Part shown: piece after piece, positions 59,329 through 64,000 of the stretch
How the letters are laid out: the number at the start of each line of letters is the position of its first letter
Position numbering within the stretch: position 1 is the first letter of the stretch
Assembly (NCBI RefSeq): GCF_000316665.1
Contig: NC_019678.1
Span: forward strand, 868,001-932,000
Reading direction: 5' to 3'
DNA from: Rivularia sp. PCC 7116
Lineage (GTDB): Bacteria > Cyanobacteriota > Cyanobacteriia > Cyanobacteriales > Nostocaceae
DNA: 64,000 nt
The notes under the pieces: generated by a model
Databases searched by the model: none
The model's input: the letters and a program-made list of their open reading frames with translations, nothing else
Told to the model about the DNA's origin: nothing
Program-made: the position numbers and the translations under genes

Positions 59329-59898
59329 ATGACATTATCACCTCAGTTATCCTCCAACCTTAGTTTAGAAGAATTTTTAAAACTGCCTGAAACTAAGCCT
59401 CATAACGAATATATTGACGGTAAAATCTATCAAAAACCAATGCCACAGGGAGAACACAGTACCTTACAAAGTTTTTTGGTAACTAACATTAATAAAATTG
59501 GTCAACCACAAAAGTTGGCTTACGCATTTCCAGAATTACGCTGCACATTTTCTGGAAGGTCATTAGTCCCAGACATTGCTGTTTTTAAATGGTCGCGTAT
59601 TCCTTTGCTTCCTAATGGGAGAATTGCCAATCAATTTGAAATTCCTCCCGATTGGACAATTGAAATTCTTTCTCCTAAACAATCTCCCAACCGAGTTATT
59701 CGTAACATCATATTTTCGATGCAAAATGGTACTAAATTAGGTTGGTTTCTTGACTCTGAAGATGAATCTATAATGGTTTTTCAACCCAATCAAGTACCGG
59801 AAATAAAACAAGGAAAAGATGTTTTCCCTGTATTGGATGTATTGGAAGGTTGGAATTTGTCGGTAGCGGATATTTTTGATTGTTTGAATTTTGGTTGA
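59329..59898 (+). CDS. Uma2-family (DUF820) endonuclease-like protein
   Basis: 189 residues with the PD-(D/E)xK-type fold common in cyanobacteria. Family motifs: LSLEEFLKLPETKPHNEYIDGKI at the start, LVPDIAVFKW in the middle, and WTIEILSPKQSPNRV, with Asp and Glu-x-Lys forming the predicted metal site. These genes occur in tens of copies per genome, and their function is unknown; they are often next to mobile or decayed DNA. Here it interrupts the cellulose cluster. Confidence 0.88.
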   Translation: MTLSPQLSSNLSLEEFLKLPETKPHNEYIDGKIYQKPMPQGEHSTLQSFLVTNINKIGQPQKLAYAFPELRCTFSGRSLVPDIAVFKWSRIPLLPNGRIANQFEIPPDWTIEILSPKQSPNRVIRNIIFSMQNGTKLGWFLDSEDESIMVFQPNQVPEIKQGKDVFPVLDVLEGWNLSVADIFDCLNFG

Positions 59899-59905
59899 GA
59901 ATTAA

Positions 59906-60286
59906 ATACACTATGTACAAATCTTGTGGTATTTACACTTACGCGCTTTAGCTTACAAAGCACTCAATCAACCAGATAAAGCAAAAACTGACCTTGCTAA
60001 TGCAGTTAAATTAGCGAAACCAAAATATGAAGAAAATCCTCAAGACTGGCAAAATACTTTAAATTTAGCTGTTTATTACTTAGCCTTTGATGATATTTCC
60101 ACTGCAAAACAATTGTATGAATTCGCGATATCTCAAGATGTTTTACAAGGATATATCGACATGGCTATGCGCGATTTAGATGATTTTTTAACAGTTTTTC
60201 CCAATCATACAGAAGCACAAGCTATGCGAATGTTATTAGATGAACCTATCCCACTAATAACATTCTTTGAACCCAGATATGAATAG
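59906..60286 (+). pseudogene. TPR-protein remnant lacking its 5' part
   Basis: About 126 codons open from 59906, just after a stop codon in the same frame; the only early start is a TTG at 59924 without a ribosome binding site. Content is TPR-like (RALAYKALNQPDKAKTDLANAVKLA, LNLAVYYLAFDDISTAKQLYEFA, DLDDFLTVFPNHTEAQAMRML). It reads as the end of a larger TPR gene, cut when the Uma2 gene or flanking DNA arrived. Expression as a small protein cannot be excluded. Confidence 0.6.
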
Positions 60287-60350
60287 TAGCAATTGTTAAT
60301 AGCACTCTCCGTCCTTACCTCCACTCTCCCTTTCATAGGGAGATCCAAGA

Positions 60351-60445
60351 AATAAAATGTCCCACCGTTTTACAAATATTCCGGTCAAAACCTAGATATA
60401 CTGGGGTGTCGCCTTTCAGGCGACACCGACGGGGGACATTTTATT
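60351..60445. mobile_element. 95-bp MITE-like element with perfect 13-bp terminal inverted repeats
   Basis: The ends AATAAAATGTCCC (60351-60363) and GGGACATTTTATT (60433-60445) are perfect inverted repeats. Inside is a second perfect hairpin, GGTGTCGCC / GGCGACACC (60405-60413 and 60419-60427), with a 5-nt loop. No coding capacity. It could be a miniature transposable element or a structured RNA. I see no clear target-site duplication. Confidence 0.6.
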
Positions 60446-60615
60446 ATCTGTAAGTGCCATAAAGAACACCTAGCGAAATCCTCATCCAAACAAATTTTCG
60501 ATAAAGAATCAGTCATTTAGTTAAATATACGGACTACAAAGGGAATATTAATCAGAAGAAGTTTCTCAAATACAACAAAAGAGAATTTCTCCTAATTGGC
60601 AACAATTGATGCAAA

Positions 60616-61890
60616 ATGTTCTCAAATATGAACTATCTGACAAAAATAGCCGCTATATGTATAATTTTGGCTTTAAATGGCTGTAGTTGGGGTGATTCAG
60701 CTAATAGTGTTGAAAAACCTGTGAAAAAATCTTGGCAATCATCAACTACGATATCGGTTGTTAATAACGATAGCGTTCGTTTTGTCTCGTCTCTCCCGGA
60801 ATCGACTCCTAACCGAGAGTTATTAGTCGAAAGTTGGGACAGCTATCGTCGTCGGTTTATCCAAAGAGATGGAAGAGTAATCGATTACGAAGCTAGCGAT
60901 CGCTCTACTAGTGAAGGGCAGGCTTATGCAATGCTAAGAGCGGTACTTATCGATGACTCTGCAACTTTTGCTCTAACTTTAAACTGGGGAGAAAATAATT
61001 TACGAAGACTTGAAGACGGTAAACCTGTAGATAATTTATGGGCTTGGAAGTGGGGGCGTAAATCTGATGGTAGCTGGGGTTCTATAGATAATAATTTTGC
61101 TAGCGACGGCGATATAGATGCGATTACTGCTTTGATATTGGCTTCAAGACGGTGGAATCGTCCGGAATACCTAGAATTAGCAAAAACAAAACTGCAAGAT
61201 TTGTGGAAGTATTCAACTGTAGTCGGACAAGACAAACGCTATCTGCTACCTGGCCCCAAAGCTGCATTTGTTAAAGACTCATCGTCCATTATTCTTAATC
61301 CTTCATACTTTGCTCCTTACGCTTTCCGCTTGTTTGCTCAAGTTGACTCCGAACGAGATTGGTTGAGCTTGGTAGATAGTAGCTATGAAGTATTGGAAGA
61401 TTCCAGACATATTAGTGCTGTAAATTTACCTAGTGATTGGGTTGTTCTAGATGCAAAAACGGGAAAATATCGACCTTTGCCTAACGATAGTCTGTTAAGC
61501 AGCGCATATAGCTTTGACGCATATCGGGTTTGGTGGAGAATCGCGCTTGATGCTAGTTGGTTTAATTCAACTCGGGCACGAAATTATCTGGAATCGTCTA
61601 TCGGTCATCCACTCAAATTATGGTCAGAAAAATCAAGTATTCCAGCACGAATAAACCTCGAAGGTGAAGCTTTGGTAAACTACGAAGCTACTTCTCAATA
61701 CGCCATGCTTTATGCAGCAAGTAGGCTGATACAACCATCATTGGCTGAAGAATTATTGGAGAAAAAGCTGCTACCCCGATACCAGCAAGAAGTCTGGGAT
61801 GATAATGAAGCTTATTACACTCAGAATCTAGCTTGGTTAGGGCTGCTATCTCCATCAGCAATCTCTCCAAAACTTTTGCAAAGTAATTAA
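60616..61890 (+). CDS. bcsZ: GH8-family endoglucanase, BcsZ-like, predicted lipoprotein
   Basis: 424 residues. The lipobox LNGC (Cys23) follows a short hydrophobic signal, so the protein should be membrane-anchored. A roughly 45-residue linker leads to the GH8 (alpha/alpha)6 domain. The catalytic acid is Glu100 in TSEGQAYAMLRA and the GH8 Asp is in DGDIDA (about 165-169); the family pattern WAWKWG also appears. BcsZ trims beta-1,4-glucan during cellulose secretion. E. coli BcsZ is about 370 residues and soluble in the periplasm; this one is longer and anchored. It is 153 bp upstream of bcsB on the same strand. A second Met (60628) may be the start. Confidence 0.88.
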   Translation: MFSNMNYLTKIAAICIILALNGCSWGDSANSVEKPVKKSWQSSTTISVVNNDSVRFVSSLPESTPNRELLVESWDSYRRRFIQRDGRVIDYEASDRSTSEGQAYAMLRAVLIDDSATFALTLNWGENNLRRLEDGKPVDNLWAWKWGRKSDGSWGSIDNNFASDGDIDAITALILASRRWNRPEYLELAKTKLQDLWKYSTVVGQDKRYLLPGPKAAFVKDSSSIILNPSYFAPYAFRLFAQVDSERDWLSLVDSSYEVLEDSRHISAVNLPSDWVVLDAKTGKYRPLPNDSLLSSAYSFDAYRVWWRIALDASWFNSTRARNYLESSIGHPLKLWSEKSSIPARINLEGEALVNYEATSQYAMLYAASRLIQPSLAEELLEKKLLPRYQQEVWDDNEAYYTQNLAWLGLLSPSAISPKLLQSN

Positions 61891-62043
61891 GAAGTTGTGG
61901 CATTTTTCTCCAATAAGCGAATAAAATAAATCAGCAATACTTAAGTAGCGAACAAATACTTAAATCCAGTTTTTTCAGTTACAAAATAAACATTTTTAAA
62001 ACATTTTCATACTCGACTTACCTAATAATAAAAAAACTGTGTT

Positions 62044-64000
62044 ATGAAGCATCTATTTAATTTCAAAGTCATTAATAAAGCATTTCTTATCTCTTTTTGT
62101 TTGCTATCGGCTTTGCCAACTGCACAAGCAGCTAGTCAAAATCAACTATCTAATTCTGAAGGGATTTTGGTAGCACGAGCTAGTAGAAGCTCCAAAACTG
62201 CTCAAACTAAATACAATGATAAATACATTTTAGAATTCAATCGCAGTCCGATAGTAGGCAATCGGATGCGTTTAAGAGGAGTCTATTCGGAAGGTCGTTT
62301 GGGTTTCACTCGCCCTCGTGGCTGGGATATAGGTACACTAAAAGCTGAGATTCGCTTTCAACATTCGCCAGCCTTGTTTGCTAATCGCTCTAATTTAACG
62401 GTGCTAGTCAACGATACAGCTGTAGGTAGTATTCCTTTAAATCGCAAACAGTCCCAAGTTGGTCGAGTACTGATAAACATCCCTCCAAAGCTGCTGCAAG
62501 AATATAACGAACTTAAAATTGTAGCTCAACAAAATAATACTTCTGGATGTAGCGACCCCAGCGACCCAACTTTATGGACGGAAATTTTACCAGACTCAAA
62601 ATTAACTTTTAATTACAACCGCAAACCAATTCCCCTCAACTTCAGCAATTACCCCTATCCGTTCTTCGATAACCTGGATTTAGACACCAACCGTATCGTT
62701 TACTTGAAACCCCAAACTACTAATAAATCTTGGTTGGAGGGAGCAGCCCGTTTGCAAGCTTCGTTGGGGAGACAAGCAGAGTTCCGTCCGATAGAAACAG
62801 ATTTAATTTCGGATATCTCTGATGTGTCAGACAATGAAAAATTAGTCATTATCGGTACTCCCGGCGAGCAACCTGCTTTAAAAGATTTGGATCTACCTCG
62901 TAAAATTGCAGGTTCTCAAATCTTAGATTCCAATCAGAACGTAATACCAGAAGACACGGGAGTATTAATCCTAACTACTACTAAAAAAGGTAAAGTCCCT
63001 GTCTTGGTTGCCACTGGAAATGGGCCAAAAGGAGTAGCTAAAGCTGCACAATTTTTAGCACAGCCTTCTTCGCGGAGAATGGGCACGGATCGAATTGTTT
63101 TTGTCAAAAAAATAGAAGAAGCTACTACACCAGGGAAAAGAGAATGGCCCCGTTATTTACCAGAGTCAAGTAACTTTGAACTGAGCGAGATTAAAACTCA
63201 ATTTAACGGTGATGCTTTTAAAGATGTCAGCGTTCGTGGCTCTGCGGCTCCCCCAATTGAAATAGACTTCCGTGCTTTACCGGATGACAGATTTCTACGC
63301 GGTAGTTCGATGAATCTGGTTTACAGCTACGGACCACAAATGAATCCTAGAACCTCTGCTGTAGAAGTATTGCTGGATGGGGTTTTCATTGGTGGAGCGC
63401 GCCTAGATTCAGACCAAGGGGCAATGCGTAAAAACCTCAAAGTAGATTTACCGGCAAAATTGGTCAAGCCTGACTCTAAACTTCAAGTCTTTTTCCGGAT
63501 GAATCCCAAAGAGCCGTTTGATAAAACTAACTGTATCAGCCCACCAGACCAACAGCTTACAGGTACCGTTCATTCCGACACCAGTTTTGATTTAAAACGG
63601 GAAAATTCCGTAGAGCTACCGAATCTTAAATTAATGCAGTATGGCTTCCCCTTTGCTGCACCTCAAGATTTATCTGAAACAGCAATTGTACTTCCACAAA
63701 AGCCTAGCAGTACGGATATATTGACAATGCTTGCTTTCAGCGAACGTTTGGGAAGATTGAGTCGTGCTGATGCGGTCAAGTTAGATGTATATACTCCGAA
63801 TACCTTAACTCCCGAAGTACGTAAAAACGAACACTTAGTCGGGATTGGAACGCGAGATGAGTTCCCCTTACCCAATGTATTTAAATCTCCAGGCTTTAAC
63901 TTAGCAAAATCATTCGGACGGGGTTCAGCCCAAGCAAGCGTTACAGTTCCCCAAGATACTCAGGGGATGATTAAACAGGTACTCAATGAGAATGGCGATC
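62044..64000 (+). CDS. bcsB: Cellulose synthase regulatory subunit BcsB (3' part beyond window)
   Basis: 652 codons are visible with no stop. A signal peptide covers about residues 1-31 (ends TAQAAS). The two carbohydrate-binding/flavodoxin-like pairs of BcsB follow. The hallmark SGCSDPSDPTLWTEI lies at about 176-190, and LVIIGTPGEQPALKDLDLP marks the flavodoxin-like part. BcsB is periplasmic with a C-terminal anchor (outside the window) and completes the catalytic BcsA-BcsB complex in the inner membrane. bcsA is not in this window; it should lie downstream. Confidence 0.9.
   Translation, partial: MKHLFNFKVINKAFLISFCLLSALPTAQAASQNQLSNSEGILVARASRSSKTAQTKYNDKYILEFNRSPIVGNRMRLRGVYSEGRLGFTRPRGWDIGTLKAEIRFQHSPALFANRSNLTVLVNDTAVGSIPLNRKQSQVGRVLINIPPKLLQEYNELKIVAQQNNTSGCSDPSDPTLWTEILPDSKLTFNYNRKPIPLNFSNYPYPFFDNLDLDTNRIVYLKPQTTNKSWLEGAARLQASLGRQAEFRPIETDLISDISDVSDNEKLVIIGTPGEQPALKDLDLPRKIAGSQILDSNQNVIPEDTGVLILTTTKKGKVPVLVATGNGPKGVAKAAQFLAQPSSRRMGTDRIVFVKKIEEATTPGKREWPRYLPESSNFELSEIKTQFNGDAFKDVSVRGSAAPPIEIDFRALPDDRFLRGSSMNLVYSYGPQMNPRTSAVEVLLDGVFIGGARLDSDQGAMRKNLKVDLPAKLVKPDSKLQVFFRMNPKEPFDKTNCISPPDQQLTGTVHSDTSFDLKRENSVELPNLKLMQYGFPFAAPQDLSETAIVLPQKPSSTDILTMLAFSERLGRLSRADAVKLDVYTPNTLTPEVRKNEHLVGIGTRDEFPLPNVFKSPGFNLAKSFGRGSAQASVTVPQDTQGMIKQVLNENGD

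Overview
The window looks like chromosomal DNA of a filamentous, probably heterocyst-forming cyanobacterium (Nostocales; a Calothrix/Rivularia-like genus is a guess). The evidence is the photosystem II gene psbY, the beta-carboxysome shell gene ccmP, an RNA polymerase split into rpoB-rpoC1-rpoC2, repeated GCGATCGC (HIP1) octamers, heptameric short tandem repeats between genes, and many multi-domain TPR, pentapeptide and kinase genes. I found no tRNA or rRNA genes, no CRISPR array, no intact transposase and no prophage.

Layout. 1-4366 (minus): the type IV pilus operon pilM-pilN-pilO-pilQ, with pilQ cut by the window edge. 5333-7649 (minus): folC, psbY and a gamma-carbonic-anhydrase-like protein. 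7983-14980: housekeeping and conserved genes (a TIGR02652-like protein, a VOC protein, a fused M16 peptidase, methionine aminopeptidase, a family-4 uracil-DNA glycosylase, a phosphoribosyltransferase). 15351-20660: a TPR protein, a pentapeptide-repeat gene directly behind ccmP, and a frameshifted NicO-type nickel/cobalt exporter. 20663-25542: an RND efflux pump and, upstream of it, its adaptor. 26194-31302: a pirin, Dps, a DCC thiol protein, hisC and a HAD phosphatase. 31410-36700: a beta-lactamase-fold hydrolase, a Ser/Thr kinase followed in the same frame by a truncated copy of its own C-lobe, and a eukaryote-like choline/carnitine O-acyltransferase. 36974-37843 (plus): a 2-oxoglutarate/Fe(II) oxygenase divergent from the acyltransferase. 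38181-49818: rpsT, a TatD hydrolase, rpoB, rpoC1, rpoC2. 49887-64000: a GH5 cellulase with a CBM2, a membrane/coiled-coil protein, a lipoprotein, then a cellulose-type exopolysaccharide cluster (outer-membrane barrel, TPR scaffold, GH8 BcsZ-like lipoprotein, and BcsB running off the end).

The parts most worth a second look are: (1) the cellulose cluster, in which the two halves of BcsC appear to be separate genes, barrel first, with a patch of inserted and decayed DNA in the middle; (2) the acyltransferase/oxygenase divergent pair, an uncommon combination in bacteria that could act on quaternary-amine metabolites; (3) the kinase with an in-frame partial duplication after its stop codon; (4) a 95-bp element with perfect 13-bp terminal inverted repeats and an internal hairpin; (5) repeat blocks sitting inside the rpoB-rpoC1-rpoC2 operon. 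All functional names are assigned by reading protein motifs by eye, without database searches.
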